DNA from: Ferrigenium kumadai
GTDB lineage: Bacteria > Pseudomonadota > Gammaproteobacteria > Burkholderiales > Gallionellaceae
Reading direction: 5' to 3'
Assembly: GCF_018324385.1 (NCBI RefSeq)
Contig: NZ_AP019536.1
Span: 1,054,001 to 1,118,000, forward strand
DNA length: 64,000 nucleotides
Shown one piece after another: positions 21,951-32,869 of the stretch. Below the pieces are notes generated by a model, which was given only the letters and a program-made list of their open reading frames with translations, was not told the DNA's origin and did no database searches. How positions within the stretch are numbered: the first letter of the stretch is position 1; each line of letters starts with the position of its first letter. The translations under genes and the position numbers were made by a program.

Positions 21951-22826
21951 ATGAAAACCCAATCCGATTCCCTACACCGTTTCCTGTTTGAACATGCGCC
22001 GATCCGTGGCGAGCTGGTGCATCTGGATGCCTCTTGGCGTGGCGTGCTGGAACGCCGCGACTATCCGCCGCTGCTGCGACAGATGTTGGGGGAATTGTGC
22101 GCGGCAGCCGTGTTGCTGGCGGCTACGCTCAAGCTGGATGGCTCGCTCGTGCTGCAGATACAGGGGCGCGGCGCGATCAAATTACTGGTGGTGGAATGTA
22201 GCGGAGACCTGAAGCTGCGTGCTACGGCGAAGTGGGAAGGCCCATTGCATGGCGGCTTGCCTGAGCTTGTCGGGGACGGGCGTTTCGTCATCACCCTCGA
22301 CCCCAAGAATGGCAAGCAGGCGTACCAGGGCGTCGTGGCATTGGAAGGGGAAAGTGTCGCGGAAATATTGCAGAACTACATGACCCGTTCCGAACAATTG
22401 GAAACGCGGTTGTGGCTGGCGGCGGACGATCATGCGGCCTCAGGCATGTTGCTGCAGAAGCTGCCGGAACAGGCAGAGGAAGATGCCGATGCCTGGTCGC
22501 GCGTGGCCCAATTGGCCGACACACTGCGTGACGATGAGTTGCTGCAGTTGCCTGCGCTGGAGTTGCTGCGCAGGCTATACCACGAGGAGACTGTGCGGTT
22601 GTTCGAAGTGCAGCCGGTCTCTTTCGGCTGTACTTGTTCGCGCGACAGTGTCGCGCAGATGCTGCGGATGCTCGGGGAGGAAGAAGTCGAGACGCTCCTG
22701 TCCGAACGGCAGACCATAGAGGTGCATTGCGAATTCTGCAATCATCGCTACGAATTCGACAAGGTCGATGCGGCACAGCTGTTTGCCGCGGCCGTTCCCG
22801 TTGCGGCCAGCGAAACCCACCACTAG
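21951..22826 (+). CDS. hslO: redox-regulated chaperone Hsp33
   Basis: Holdase chaperone switched on by oxidation. About 291 residues. The C-terminal zinc centre is visible as CTCSRDS and HCEFCNHRY (CXC and CXXC). The N-terminus (LHRFLFEHAPIRGELVHL) is the family start, so ATG 21951 is chosen over the upstream start at 21912. Confidence 0.95.
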   Translation: MKTQSDSLHRFLFEHAPIRGELVHLDASWRGVLERRDYPPLLRQMLGELCAAAVLLAATLKLDGSLVLQIQGRGAIKLLVVECSGDLKLRATAKWEGPLHGGLPELVGDGRFVITLDPKNGKQAYQGVVALEGESVAEILQNYMTRSEQLETRLWLAADDHAASGMLLQKLPEQAEEDADAWSRVAQLADTLRDDELLQLPALELLRRLYHEETVRLFEVQPVSFGCTCSRDSVAQMLRMLGEEEVETLLSERQTIEVHCEFCNHRYEFDKVDAAQLFAAAVPVAASETHH

Positions 22827-22831
22827 CGCAT

Positions 22832-22851
22832 GGGTGGCTGCGCAGCCACCC
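22832..22851. other. hairpin between convergent hslO and queF
   Basis: GGGTGGC...GCCACCC forms a short stem around TGCGCA. No T-run follows on either strand, so it is at best a weak terminator. Confidence 0.35.
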
Positions 22852-22867
22852 ACCTGGCGATTTAAAC

Positions 22868-23287
22868 CTATCCCCTGGTGTTCGACTGCGTGCTGAACTG
22901 GCTGAGTTCGACGAAGGGGGCAGGCTGCCAGCCCGCCTTGCGGTGTTCGGCCACCACGTTGGTGAAGATGCCGCCGCGCACGTAGAACTTGGCGGTCAGG
23001 CGCATGAATCTCGGATTGGTTGCGGCGACCAGGTCGTCGAGGATGCGGTTGGTGACGTCCTCGTGGAAATGGCCTTCCTCTCGGAACGACCACATGTAGA
23101 GCTTGAGGCTCTTCAGCTCGACGCATTGCTGGTCGGCGATGTAGTCGAGGATCAGCGTGGCGAAGTCCGGCTGGCCGGTCTTGGGGCACAGGCAGGTGAA
23201 TTCGGGGATCTCCATGTGGATATGGTAGTCCCGGCCGGGGTTGGGATTGGGGAAGGTTTCGAGGGTCTTGTTCGGTTGTGTGGTCAT
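22868..23287 (-). CDS. queF: NADPH-dependent preQ0 reductase QueF (short type)
   Basis: Reduces 7-cyano-7-deazaguanine to preQ1 in queuosine biosynthesis. About 139 residues, the unimodular size. Catalytic Cys lies in [12 protein letters not shown], and the family motif [20 protein letters not shown] follows. ATG 23287 (MTTQPNKT) is preferred over an upstream start that extends into the promoter region shared with smc. Confidence 0.95.
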   Translation of the reverse strand: MTTQPNKTLETFPNPNPGRDYHIHMEIPEFTCLCPKTGQPDFATLILDYIADQQCVELKSLKLYMWSFREEGHFHEDVTNRILDDLVAATNPRFMRLTAKFYVRGGIFTNVVAEHRKAGWQPAPFVELSQFSTQSNTRG

Positions 23288-23337
23288 GTTGGTATGCCTG
23301 TCCGGTTCGGTTAGAATGGTGCGCATTATAAAACGTT

Positions 23338-26300
23338 GTGGCTGCCAAATTGCGTCTTACCCAGATCAAACTAGCCGGTTTTAAGTCCTTCGTCGATCCC
23401 ACGCACATTCCGCTGCCGGGTCAGATCGTGGGCGTCGTCGGGCCGAACGGCTGCGGCAAGTCCAACGTGATCGACGCGCTGCGCTGGGTGCTGGGCGAAT
23501 CCAAGGCCTCGGCGCTGCGCGGCGAGACCATGCAGGACGTTATCTTCAACGGTTCCAGCAAGCGCAAGCCGGTGTCGCGCGCCAGCGTCGAACTGATCTT
23601 CGACAACTCGCTGGGCAAGGCGGCCGGTCAGTGGTCCACCTACGCCGAGATCTCCATCAAGCGCGTGCTGCAGCGCGACGGAGATTCCAGCTACTACATC
23701 AACAACCAGCATGTCCGCCGCAAGGACATCACCGACATCTTCCTCGGCACCGGCCTCGGGGCGCGGGCCTACGCCATCATCGAGCAGGGCATGATCTCGC
23801 GCATCATCGAGGCCAAGCCCGAGGAACTGCGCATCTTCCTCGAAGAGGCCGCGGGTGTATCGAAATACCGCGACCGCCGCCGCGAGACCGAACTGAGGCT
23901 GGGCGATACGCGCGACAACCTGCTGCGCGTGTCCGACATCCTGCAGGAACTGGACAAGCAGCTGGTGCGCCTGGGCGAGCAGGCCGAGGTGGCTAAGCAA
24001 TACCGCGCGCTGGAAGCGCAGCGCAACACCAGCCAGCAGCTGTTCTGGCTGGTGAAGAAGCAGGAAGCCGAGTCGCAGCGCGTCCGCCATGTGCAGTCCA
24101 CCGAAAAGACCCGCAACGAGCTGGAAGCCGAGACCGCACGCCTGCGCGAGATCGAGAGCCGCCTGGAAGCCGTGCGCGCCGGGCATTACCAGCTTTCCGA
24201 CGCGGTGCACGTCAAGCAGGGCGAGCTGTACACGGCGAATGCCGAGATCGCGCGGCTGGAGCAGCAGATCAGGCACGTCGCCGACCAGCGCCAGCGCCTG
24301 ACGCAGCAGATCGCCAACACCAAGCGTCAGATCGAGCAGCAGCAACACCAGCGCCAGGGCGTGCATGCGCTGCTGGACCACTGGCAGCGCCAGCAGGAGG
24401 GGGCGGTCGTCCAGCTGGCGGAAGCCGAGCAGCATGCGGAAGCGGAAGGTGCCAGCCTGCCGCAGGCCGAAGAGGCCGCGCGCGCCGCACAGGAACGCTA
24501 CAACACGCTGCAGCGCGAGCAGATGCAACTGCAACAGCAGCTGCAACTGGCTGACACACAGCGCGAGCACCTGCAGCGCACCATCCAGCAGATGGAATCG
24601 CGCCGTTCGCGCCTGTTGATGGAGAAGGACAACCTGCCGCGTCCCGATACCGGCGCGCTGCAGGAGGCGCAGCAGCAGGTCGCCGAACTGGAGATCGAGC
24701 GCGCGGAGCAGGTGGAGAAGCTGGCGCAACTGCAGGAGCAGTTGCCGCTGGCCGACAATGAGCGTCGCAACCAGCGCGGCTCGCTGCAGCAGCAGGAGCG
24801 CATGCTGGCGCAGACCGAGGCGCGCCTGCATGCCCTGCAGCAATTGCAGCAGCGGCTCGACAACGACCAGAAGCTCAACGCCTGGTTGCAGCACCACCAA
24901 CTCGACAAGCTGCCACGCCTGTGGCAATCCATCCGCATCGAGAGCGGCTGGGAAGACGCGCTGGAAGCGGTGCTGCGCGAACGGCTGAACGCCATCGCCA
25001 TGCCCGGGCTGGCCGATGCCGCCGCTTGGAGCGATGCGCCGCCCGCGAAGCTGGCGCTGTTCGCGCCTGACGATGCTGCGCAGGTTTCCGGTGACGTTCC
25101 CGCGCAACTCACCCCGTTGCTGAACTACGTTGAATGCCAGGATGCGCGTGTACTGCCCGCAGTGCGCGACTGGTTGACGCATGTGTACGCGGTTGCGGAT
25201 GCGGCCGAGGCCTATACGCAACGCGCGCAGCTGCCCAAGGGCGGCTGGTTCGTCACGCCGCAGGGCCATCTGGTCGGCGCGCACAGCGTGCTGTTCCATG
25301 CGCCGGACAGTCAGCTGCACGGCGTGCTGGCGCGCCAGCGCGAGATCGAGAAGCTCGAACAGGAGCTGGCCGAGCAGACCAAGGGCGCGGAATACAGCCG
25401 CGAGCAGGTGGCACAGGCCGAGCAGCGTCACCAGTCCATCGAGGTACAGATTCCGCCGTTGCGCAGTGTGGGCAACGAGTTGCAGCAGCGTCTGCACGGT
25501 CTGCAGATGCAGATACTCAAGCTGAACCAGGCGAACGAGCGCAGCGCGGAACGCAGTGCGCAGATCGAGAGCGAGATGCAGGAAGTGGCCGAGATGATGC
25601 TTGGCGAACAGCAACAGCAGCAGGGCGCGAACGAACAGATGGCGATCCTGCGCGAGCAGATCGCCGAGTTCCGCGAGCAGGTCGACGAGGCGCAGCGCCA
25701 GGCGAGCGCGCAGGACCTCGCGCTGCGCGACCAGCGCAGCCGCGCGCAGCAGGCGCAGCATGCCCTGCAGGAGGCTCGCTTCTTCGCCAAGACCTGTACG
25801 GAGAAGATCGCCGACCTGCAGCACAACACCCAGCAGATCGCCGCGGCGCTGGCTCAGTTCGAGCTGGATCTGGGCCAGCTGCACACCGACCTGGAAGGCA
25901 GCGAGGACGAAATCGCCAAGGAGCAGCTGCAGGCCGCGCTCGAAGGGCGCGAGGGCTACGAACAGGCACTGGCCGAGGCGCGCAATATCCTGGAGAACGC
26001 CACGGTCGAACTGCACAAGCTGGAACAGGAACGCCTGGCCTGCGAGCACAAGCTCAATCCGCTGCGCGAGAAGCTCAGCGAACTGACGCTCAAGGAACAG
26101 GAGGCGCGGCTGCATTTCGAACAGTGGGCCGAGCAGCTGCAGGGCGTGGACGAACAGGCCTTGTTGCCGCTGCTGGAGTCCGGCAACAACAAGCCGGGCG
26201 CGCTGCAGAACGAACTCAATCGCCTGAATGCAGGGATCGAGGCGCTAGGCGCTGTGAACCTCGCCGCGCTCGAGGAGCTGCAGGCGGCGACCGAGCGCAA

Positions 26301-26871
26301 GACCTACCTCGATGCGCAGGCGGCCGACCTGAACGAGGCGATGGCCACGCTGGAGGATGCGATCCGCCGCATCGACAAGGAATCGCGCGACCTGCTGATG
26401 GATACCTACAACCAGGTCAACCAGCACCTTTCGGAGATGTTCCCGGTGCTGTTCGCGGGGGGAGAGGCGCGCCTGGTGCTGACCGGCGAGGAGATCCTCG
26501 ACAGCGGCGTGCAGGTGATGGCGCAGCCGCCGGGCAAGAAGAACAGCTCGATCCACCTGATGTCGGGCGGCGAGAAGGCGCTCACCGCGATCGCCTTGGT
26601 GTTCTCGCTGTTCCAGCTCAATCCCGCGCCGTTCTGCCTGCTGGACGAGGTGGACGCGCCGCTGGACGACACCAACACCGAACGCCTGTGCGCGCTGATC
26701 CAGAAGATGGCTCAGCACACCCAGTTCATCTTCATCAGTCACAACAAGATCACCATGGAGATGGCCAAGCAGCTGGTCGGCGTGACCATGCAGGAGAAGG
26801 GCGTGTCCAAGGTCGTCGCCGTGGACATCGAGGAGGCGCTGCGCATGCGCGACGAACAGGTCGTCGCTTAG
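23338..26871 (+). CDS. smc: chromosome segregation ATPase SMC
   Basis: 1177-residue condensin ATPase. It has Walker [11 protein letters not shown] near residue 36, two long coiled coils, a hinge in the middle (around [15 protein letters not shown]), and C-terminal signature [14 protein letters not shown] with Walker [15 protein letters not shown]. It starts at GTG 23338. scpA/scpB are not adjacent. The GC-rich, Gln/Arg/Glu-rich coiled coil generates several long shadow frames, which I have not listed. A second, unrelated SMC-like ATPase is encoded at 44123-46894. Confidence 0.97.
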   Translation: MAAKLRLTQIKLAGFKSFVDPTHIPLPGQIVGVVGPNGCGKSNVIDALRWVLGESKASALRGETMQDVIFNGSSKRKPVSRASVELIFDNSLGKAAGQWSTYAEISIKRVLQRDGDSSYYINNQHVRRKDITDIFLGTGLGARAYAIIEQGMISRIIEAKPEELRIFLEEAAGVSKYRDRRRETELRLGDTRDNLLRVSDILQELDKQLVRLGEQAEVAKQYRALEAQRNTSQQLFWLVKKQEAESQRVRHVQSTEKTRNELEAETARLREIESRLEAVRAGHYQLSDAVHVKQGELYTANAEIARLEQQIRHVADQRQRLTQQIANTKRQIEQQQHQRQGVHALLDHWQRQQEGAVVQLAEAEQHAEAEGASLPQAEEAARAAQERYNTLQREQMQLQQQLQLADTQREHLQRTIQQMESRRSRLLMEKDNLPRPDTGALQEAQQQVAELEIERAEQVEKLAQLQEQLPLADNERRNQRGSLQQQERMLAQTEARLHALQQLQQRLDNDQKLNAWLQHHQLDKLPRLWQSIRIESGWEDALEAVLRERLNAIAMPGLADAAAWSDAPPAKLALFAPDDAAQVSGDVPAQLTPLLNYVECQDARVLPAVRDWLTHVYAVADAAEAYTQRAQLPKGGWFVTPQGHLVGAHSVLFHAPDSQLHGVLARQREIEKLEQELAEQTKGAEYSREQVAQAEQRHQSIEVQIPPLRSVGNELQQRLHGLQMQILKLNQANERSAERSAQIESEMQEVAEMMLGEQQQQQGANEQMAILREQIAEFREQVDEAQRQASAQDLALRDQRSRAQQAQHALQEARFFAKTCTEKIADLQHNTQQIAAALAQFELDLGQLHTDLEGSEDEIAKEQLQAALEGREGYEQALAEARNILENATVELHKLEQERLACEHKLNPLREKLSELTLKEQEARLHFEQWAEQLQGVDEQALLPLLESGNNKPGALQNELNRLNAGIEALGAVNLAALEELQAATERKTYLDAQAADLNEAMATLEDAIRRIDKESRDLLMDTYNQVNQHLSEMFPVLFAGGEARLVLTGEEILDSGVQVMAQPPGKKNSSIHLMSGGEKALTAIALVFSLFQLNPAPFCLLDEVDAPLDDTNTERLCALIQKMAQHTQFIFISHNKITMEMAKQLVGVTMQEKGVSKVVAVDIEEALRMRDEQVVA

Positions 26872-26884
26872 CGCTCACCTTGGT

Positions 26885-27379
26885 TTACTTGCACCAGTTT
26901 TTGACTGATTCCTGAGCCTTGGCGATGCGCTGCTGGCGTTGGTCGTCTTCAAGGTAAGAGTATTCTCCCTGAGCATCAATTTCCGTTATTCGCCTCCCTT
27001 CCTGTAGGGTGCGCAAGCTCTGCTGAGCTTCGGCGCAGTTGGCTTTTTCGGTTTCCTTGTTGGCTTGTTCCTTGGCGGCGCGGTCGGCGGCTTCCTTCTT
27101 CGCCTGTTGCGCCTTCTTCAATTCCGCTTCGCGTTCCGCGATGGTCTTGGGGCCGGCCGGTGCACTGGCTGCGGTCGCGCCGCTTGCCGGAGTTGTGTTC
27201 GCCGGCGCCGTAGTACTTTCAGGTGTCGTTGCACTTGGGCGCAGTGTTTTCGCCTTGACGTTGGCGGGGGGCGGCGCATCAGAATAATGCACCTCGCCTT
27301 TCTCATCCACCCATTTGCTGAGTGCGGCAAATGCGGTCGTGCTGGAGAGCAGCAACAGGATCGTCAGGTATCTCTTCAT
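26885..27379 (-). CDS. DUF4124-domain secreted protein
   Basis: 164 residues. A signal peptide (ends near AFA-ALSK) leads into a DUF4124 domain, here KWVDEKGEVHYSDAPPP (normally a Trp/Tyr-rich 'vYkWvDenGvvhySD' pattern). A Pro/Ala/Thr linker and an Ala/Lys/Glu-rich helical region follow. Function unknown; members are periplasmic. Shine-Dalgarno CAGGAG lies upstream of the ATG. Confidence 0.85.
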   Translation of the reverse strand: MKRYLTILLLLSSTTAFAALSKWVDEKGEVHYSDAPPPANVKAKTLRPSATTPESTTAPANTTPASGATAASAPAGPKTIAEREAELKKAQQAKKEAADRAAKEQANKETEKANCAEAQQSLRTLQEGRRITEIDAQGEYSYLEDDQRQQRIAKAQESVKNWCK

Positions 27380-27439
27380 GGCATAGGCTCCTGAGTAGGA
27401 TGATCAAACGGAATGTGCGCGAAAGTCTAGCACAGAAGG

Positions 27440-27976
27440 CTAGCCGGACGTCTTCAGCAGCGCCAGCACTGCGCCGCTGCCGCCTTCCTGCGGCGGCGCG
27501 TCGCACCAGGCCAGTACGCGCGGATGCTGCGTCAGCCAGTGGCGCGTCAGCTTGCGCAGCACCGCCTCGCCGCCACGGCTGTTAATCCCTTTGCCGTGTA
27601 CCACCAGCACACAGCGCGCCTCGTGCTGCATCGCCTCGTGCAGGAATTCCTGCAACAGCTTGCGCGCCGCGTCCGTGTTCAGCCCGTGCAGGTCCAGCCT
27701 GTCCTGTACCGGCCAGAAACCGCGCCGCAGCTTGCGCAGGGTCATGCGCGACAGGCCGTTGCCGAGGTATTCGTCCGCCGTCTCTTCAGGAGCGAAGTCG
27801 GACAGCATGTCGGGGATGGCGTCGGGAACGGCGGTGCTGTGCCGGAACGGCTTGCGCGGCGCGGCTTGCGGAAGGATGCAGTTCTGTTGCGGCAGCGGCT
27901 TCACGTCGCCGACTGCCGCGCGGAACAGTGCGGCATCGTCGTCGGTTTCTTGTAGCGGAGGTAAAGACCTCTTCAC
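27440..27976 (-). CDS. Smr-domain protein
   Basis: 178 residues. The C-terminal Smr (MutS2-like) domain is clear: LDLHGLNTDAARKLLQEFL, VLVVHGKGINS and the closing WCDAPPQEGGSGAVLALLK. The N-terminal part (DDAALFRAAVGDVKPLPQ) matches the stand-alone SmrA-type family, which has DNA-nicking activity in some members. The GTG start and first few codons fall inside the terminal arm of a short repeat element (27962-28105), so the N-terminus may have been altered by its insertion. Confidence 0.88.
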   Translation of the reverse strand: MKRSLPPLQETDDDAALFRAAVGDVKPLPQQNCILPQAAPRKPFRHSTAVPDAIPDMLSDFAPEETADEYLGNGLSRMTLRKLRRGFWPVQDRLDLHGLNTDAARKLLQEFLHEAMQHEARCVLVVHGKGINSRGGEAVLRKLTRHWLTQHPRVLAWCDAPPQEGGSGAVLALLKTSG

Positions 27977-28104
27977 AACGTTACGAGCGAAACTGAGACA
28001 AGGCGAAAAAGGCCGAGAAACCGGAGTTTGCTGTTGGCAAATGAGGATTTCGAGGCATTTTTTAACGCCGTATCAGTGAGCGCAGTAGTTGTGTAGAGGT
28101 CTTT

Positions 28105-28105
<1 letters not shown>
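27962..28105. repeat. MITE-like element with terminal inverted repeats
   Basis: About 144 bp, bounded by imperfect 18-bp inverted repeats (TAAAGACCTCTTCACAAC at 27962-27979; its near-complement at 28088-28105). It carries no ORF. One arm contains the smr start codon and the other touches the trxB stop. Internally it has CAAGGCG, AACGCCG and GCAGTAG in order, shared with the element at 30144-30265. Confidence 0.6.
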
Positions 28106-29094
<989 letters not shown>

Positions 29095-29148
29095 TTAACT
29101 GGCGAAATTTAACAGCGACGCGCCGGACTGTCGAGTTAAAATGCGGCC

Positions 29149-30096
29149 ATGATCCGCCTCGTGTTATTCCTCCTGTTGTTGTGTCCTCTAGCCGCCCCTG
29201 CGGCCGAACTTCCCGGTATTCCCCAGTTCATCGACGAAATGGTCGCCAGGCACCAATTCAAGCGCGACGAGCTGGAAAAGGTGTTCGCCCGCGCGCAGTA
29301 CCGCCCCGCGATCATCGAGGCGATCTCGCGCCCGTTCACCGTCAAACCCTGGCTGGAATACCGTGCCGCCTTCGTGAACCAGAAACGCATCAAGCTCGGG
29401 CTGAAATTCTGGGAGAAATACCCCCTCACGTTGCGCCGTGCCGAGAAGAAGTACGGGGTGCCGCAGGAGATCGTCGTTGCGCTGATCGGCGTGGAGACCA
29501 TCTACGGCGAAAACATGGGCAATTACCGTGTGCTGGACGCGCTGACCACGCTCGCGTTCGATTATCCGCGCCGGGCCGAGTTCTTCCGCGGCGAACTGGA
29601 ACAGTACCTGCTGCTGTCGCGCGACCAGGAGTTCGACCTGCTCGATACCCGCGGCTCCTATGCGGGCGCGATGGGCATCCCCCAGTTCATGCCCAGCAGC
29701 TACCGCAAGTATGCAGTGGACTTCAACGGCAACGGCAAGACCGACCTGCGGCATGAGGCGCGGGACGCCATCGGCAGCGTGGCGAACTACCTGCAAGGCT
29801 ATGGCTGGATCAAGGACGCGCCGGTCGCGGTGCGCGCGCAGGTGAACGGTGCGATCGGCCCCGGCGAAACCGCCACGCCCCGCACGCTGGCGGCCTGGGC
29901 GGCGGCGGGCATCGTGCCAGAAGGCAAGCTCCCGCCGGAGACGAGCGCGCGCCTGATCGAGTTCACCGTGGGTGAGGGCAAGGAATACTGGCTCGCGTTC
30001 AACAACTTCGACGTCATCACGCGCTACAACAACAGCGACTTCTATGCGATGACGGTGCTGCAGCTGGCAGAGGAAATAAAGAAAACGCGTCGCTAA
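29149..30096 (+). CDS. mltB: lytic murein transglycosylase B
   Basis: Cleaves peptidoglycan, forming 1,6-anhydromuramic ends. 315 residues with an N-terminal signal peptide (to about AAPAA). The catalytic Glu is in IGVETIYGENMGNYRV, and the family motifs YAGAMGIPQFMPSSYRKYAVDF and GSVANYLQGYGW are present. The signal region has a Cys (LLLLCPLAA), but it is not a convincing lipobox. Divergent from trxB. Confidence 0.94.
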   Translation: MIRLVLFLLLLCPLAAPAAELPGIPQFIDEMVARHQFKRDELEKVFARAQYRPAIIEAISRPFTVKPWLEYRAAFVNQKRIKLGLKFWEKYPLTLRRAEKKYGVPQEIVVALIGVETIYGENMGNYRVLDALTTLAFDYPRRAEFFRGELEQYLLLSRDQEFDLLDTRGSYAGAMGIPQFMPSSYRKYAVDFNGNGKTDLRHEARDAIGSVANYLQGYGWIKDAPVAVRAQVNGAIGPGETATPRTLAAWAAAGIVPEGKLPPETSARLIEFTVGEGKEYWLAFNNFDVITRYNNSDFYAMTVLQLAEEIKKTRR

Positions 30097-30143
30097 GCCT
30101 TGTCCGATCCTTCACGGAGCGTGTGTTAGGTTGGTGGCTGTTG

Positions 30144-30265
30144 AAAAACGTCGCGAGGATGGTCATATGCAAGGCGCACGGAACGGAGCGACCGAGACAT
30201 ACCTTGTAGGTAGGCGAGGAAGCGAGTACCGGGCAACGCCGCAGATGACCACCGCAGTAGTTTTT
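30144..30265. repeat. palindromic intergenic element
   Basis: Imperfect inverted repeats, AAAAAC...GGTCAT (30144-30166) and ATGACC...GTTTTT (30245-30265), flank a centre holding CAAGGCG and AACGCCG. Noncoding; it fills most of the gap between convergent mltB and the NlpC/P60 gene, ending 1 nt before the latter's stop. Confidence 0.65.
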
Positions 30266-30266
30266 A

Positions 30267-30734
30267 CTAGTTCGCCGAAGTGACCCGGCGCGCGCCGTTA
30301 TAGCGGCTGCGCCAGTAATCCTCGCGCATGCTGGTCACCATGATCGCCCGGCCGCTGCTGGGAGAATGCACGAAGCGCTCCTCTCCGACATAGATGCCCA
30401 CATGCGAGAACGGCTTCTTGCGCGTATTGAAGAACACCAAATCGCCGGGACGCAACTGGCCGGTCTCGAGATTCACCCCCACTTGGCTCATCTCGTGGCT
30501 GGTACGCGGCAGTTTCATCCCCAGCGTATTCAGGTACACGTGCTGCACGAAGCCGCTGCAGTCGAAGCCGTTCTCGGCCGAATTGCCCCCATAGCGATAG
30601 GGCGTATCGGCGAGGCTCATGGCATAGAGTGCGACCTCGTTCGTATCCCCGCCGGAAGCGCGTTCCGGGGAATGGCTGGGCGTGGCGCAGGCAGCGAGCA
30701 GCAGGGCGAGGAGGGTAAGGGCGAGGCGTTGCAT
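30267..30734 (-). CDS. NlpC/P60-family lipoprotein (C40 peptidase)
   Basis: About 155 residues. The signal MQRLALTLLALLLAAC ends in an LAAC lipobox. The C40 domain has catalytic Cys in NGFDCSGFVQHVY, His in KPFSHVGIYVG and a third polar residue near RFVHSPSSG. It hydrolyses peptidoglycan peptides, as in Spr/NlpC. The frame stays open upstream across the opposite-strand gene; that part is shadow. ATG 30764 is an alternative start. Divergent from 30784-31641. Confidence 0.9.
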   Translation of the reverse strand: MQRLALTLLALLLAACATPSHSPERASGGDTNEVALYAMSLADTPYRYGGNSAENGFDCSGFVQHVYLNTLGMKLPRTSHEMSQVGVNLETGQLRPGDLVFFNTRKKPFSHVGIYVGEERFVHSPSSGRAIMVTSMREDYWRSRYNGARRVTSAN

Positions 30735-30783
30735 GGTGCGCAATTTACGGTAAAGTGCCTGCATCTGTAAAGGAAGAATAGCC

Positions 30784-31641
30784 ATGAAAAAACTCCTCAT
30801 TAGCCTTGCTCTGTTGTTGCTTTCAGCCCCTGTCTGGGCGGAGCTGGAAGTCATCGAACTCCGGCACCGCAGCGCGGAAGAAATGCTGCCCATCGTCCGC
30901 CCGCTGCTGGACAAGGAAGATGTCGCCAGCGGCATGAACAACCGGCTCATCCTGCGCGCCTCGCCCAAACGCATAGCCGAGATCAAGAAGCTGCTGGAGA
31001 GCCTCGACTCCGCGCCGCGCCGCCTGAGGATCACCGTGATGCAGGACGTCGACAGTGACACCATCGCGCGCCTGACCGAAGTCTCCGGCAGCGTCGGGGT
31101 GGGCCGCGATGCGCGCGTCACCGTGCCTGGCAGCGGCGATACCGGCGGGCTGAACGTCGAGGCTGGGCGCGGACAGGACAGGGTGCGCGCGAGGGTGTAC
31201 TCAACCCGTTCGCTCGAGACCGACCGCAAGACGCAGCAGATGCAAGTGCTGGAAGGCAACCGCGCGCTGGTGAGCAGCGGCCTGAGCGTGCCCGTGCCGG
31301 TGCGCCAGGTGATTCAGCGGCCGTGGGGCACCGAGGTCGTCGAAACCACCGAATACCGGCAGGTGGAAAGCGGCTTCTATGTGCTGCCGCGTATCAGCGG
31401 CGACCGCGTCACGCTGGAGATCAGCACGCAAAACGATGCTCTTGCGCCGGGTGGCGGCGCCTACCCGACCACGCGCACGCAGCAGACCTCGAGCACCGTT
31501 TCCGGCCGCCTCGGCGAATGGATGGTAGTGGGTGGGATAGGTCGGGGTACGAACAACGACAGCAACACCATCTCCACCCGCAGCGCGGCGCGCTCTCAGG
31601 AACAGCGCAACGTGCTGATCAAGGTCGAAGAGATGGAATAA
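30784..31641 (+). CDS. secretin N-domain-like periplasmic protein
   Basis: 285 residues with a clean signal peptide (cleavage after WA). Residues ~22-85 resemble the N1/N2 ring domains of secretins: VIELRHRSAEEMLPIVRPLL...NNRLILRASPKRIAEIKKLLESLD. A secretin-like beta region follows (RVTLEIS..., SSTVSGRLGEWMVVGG), but the full pore-forming domain is absent. It may be a truncated or specialised secretin relative; function unknown. No type II/IV secretion genes are near. Confidence 0.75.
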   Translation: MKKLLISLALLLLSAPVWAELEVIELRHRSAEEMLPIVRPLLDKEDVASGMNNRLILRASPKRIAEIKKLLESLDSAPRRLRITVMQDVDSDTIARLTEVSGSVGVGRDARVTVPGSGDTGGLNVEAGRGQDRVRARVYSTRSLETDRKTQQMQVLEGNRALVSSGLSVPVPVRQVIQRPWGTEVVETTEYRQVESGFYVLPRISGDRVTLEISTQNDALAPGGGAYPTTRTQQTSSTVSGRLGEWMVVGGIGRGTNNDSNTISTRSAARSQEQRNVLIKVEEME

Positions 31642-31672
31642 AGCGCGTTTTCGATCCGGTTGCCAAAAGAAA

Positions 31673-31698
31673 AGGGCAACCCTCGAAAGGGTTGCCCT
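31673..31698 (-). terminator. intrinsic terminator of the min operon
   Basis: Perfect 11-bp stem with a UUCG loop when read on the minus strand (AGGGCAACCCT-TTCG-AGGGTTGCCCT), followed by TTTCTTTT. It sits 21 nt after minE. The same hairpin may serve the convergent gene at 30784-31641, but with a poorer T-run. Confidence 0.9.
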
Positions 31699-31718
31699 AG
31701 TTCTTTGGGGGGGGCGTG

Positions 31719-31997
31719 CTAGTTGCGGACGCCTTCCGGCAGGGTGATGTTCAGTTCCAGCACTTCGTAATCGCCGTGCTTTTCGAGCTGGACCTTGAAG
31801 CTGTCGCGGTCGATGTGGATGTACTTCGCGATCACCGCCAGGAGTTCTTCCTGCAGGGCAGGCATGTAGTCCGGAGTAGCCGCGCCGCGCCCCGCGCGTT
31901 CGTGGGCGAGGATGATTTGCAGACGTTCCTTGGCGACGGAGGCGGTCTTCTTTTCGTTGCCGCGCAGGTAGTCGACCAGGCCAGAGATCATGGACAT
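31719..31997 (-). CDS. minE: cell division topological specificity factor MinE
   Basis: 92 residues; the MinD-contact helix ([12 protein letters not shown]) and the C-terminal dimerisation domain ([13 protein letters not shown]) are typical. It drives MinD off the membrane to create pole-to-pole oscillation. It starts 1 nt after minD ends. Confidence 0.96.
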   Translation of the reverse strand: MSMISGLVDYLRGNEKKTASVAKERLQIILAHERAGRGAATPDYMPALQEELLAVIAKYIHIDRDSFKVQLEKHGDYEVLELNITLPEGVRN

Positions 31998-31998
31998 G

Positions 31999-32811
31999 TT
32001 AGCGGCCTCCCAGCAGACGTTTGAAGAATCCCGATTTTTCGGCGGTCAGGAAACGCATCGGCACTTCGTCGCCCATGAATCGGGCCACCACGTCCTGGTA
32101 GGCCTCGGCCACGTCGGCCTTTTCCAGATGGATCGCGGGGGTGCCCGAGTTGGATGCCTGCAGCACGGATTCCGATTCCGGGATCACGCCGAGCAACGGG
32201 ATGCGCAGGATTTCCTGGATGTCCGTCACGGACAGCATCTCGCCCGCGTCCACGCGCTTGGGGTCATAGCGGGTCACCAGCAGGTGTTCCTTCACCGGCT
32301 CCAGCCCTTCGACGGCGCGCTTGGACTTCGCCGCGAGGATGCCGAGGATGCGGTCGGAGTCGCGCACCGACGACACTTCCGGATTGGTCACCACCAGCGC
32401 CTCGTCGGCGTAATACATCGCCGTGAACGCGCCGGACTCGATGCCCGCGGGCGAGTCGCACACGATGCAGTCGAAGCTCTCCTTGAGTTCGTTGATGATC
32501 TGCTCAACGCCTTCGAGGTTGAGCGCATCCTTGTCGCGCGTCTGCGAAGCGGGAAGGATGTACAGGTTGTCGCAGTTCTTGTCCTTGATCAGGGCCTGCT
32601 TCAGCGTCGCCTCGCCGTTGATGACGTTGATGATGTCGTACACCACGCGCCGCTCGCAGCCCATGATGAGGTCCAGGTTGCGCAGGCCGACGTCGAAGTC
32701 GATGACGACTGTCTTGTTGCCGCGCAGGGCGAGACCGCTGGAGAAGCTGGCGCTGGTGGTGGTCTTGCCCACACCGCCCTTGCCGGAGGTAACTACGATG
32801 ACTTTAGCCAC
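31999..32811 (-). CDS. minD: septum site-determining ATPase MinD
   Basis: 270 residues with the deviant Walker [16 protein letters not shown] at the N-terminus, switch regions [12 protein letters not shown] and VCDSPAGIE, and a C-terminal amphipathic helix ([11 protein letters not shown]) for membrane binding. It recruits MinC to the membrane and is cotranscribed with minC and minE. Confidence 0.97.
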   Translation of the reverse strand: MAKVIVVTSGKGGVGKTTTSASFSSGLALRGNKTVVIDFDVGLRNLDLIMGCERRVVYDIINVINGEATLKQALIKDKNCDNLYILPASQTRDKDALNLEGVEQIINELKESFDCIVCDSPAGIESGAFTAMYYADEALVVTNPEVSSVRDSDRILGILAAKSKRAVEGLEPVKEHLLVTRYDPKRVDAGEMLSVTDIQEILRIPLLGVIPESESVLQASNSGTPAIHLEKADVAEAYQDVVARFMGDEVPMRFLTAEKSGFFKRLLGGR

Positions 32812-32869
32812 GTTTCAATCCCTGAAAAAAAGATGCGTGATTTTACACGCAAAGCGCCGTACAAAGAAC

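Noticed and set aside
23371..26115. 914-codon minus-strand frame
   Set aside because: Antisense to smc; composition (Leu/Gln/Arg runs) mirrors coiled-coil codons, no motifs.
25134..26915. 593-codon plus-strand frame in smc
   Set aside because: Out-of-frame reading of smc, Arg/Gly/Ala-rich, no motifs.
30735..31259. N-terminal extension of the NlpC/P60 frame
   Set aside because: It crosses the opposite-strand gene with its own signal peptide; the lipobox start at 30734 is convincing.
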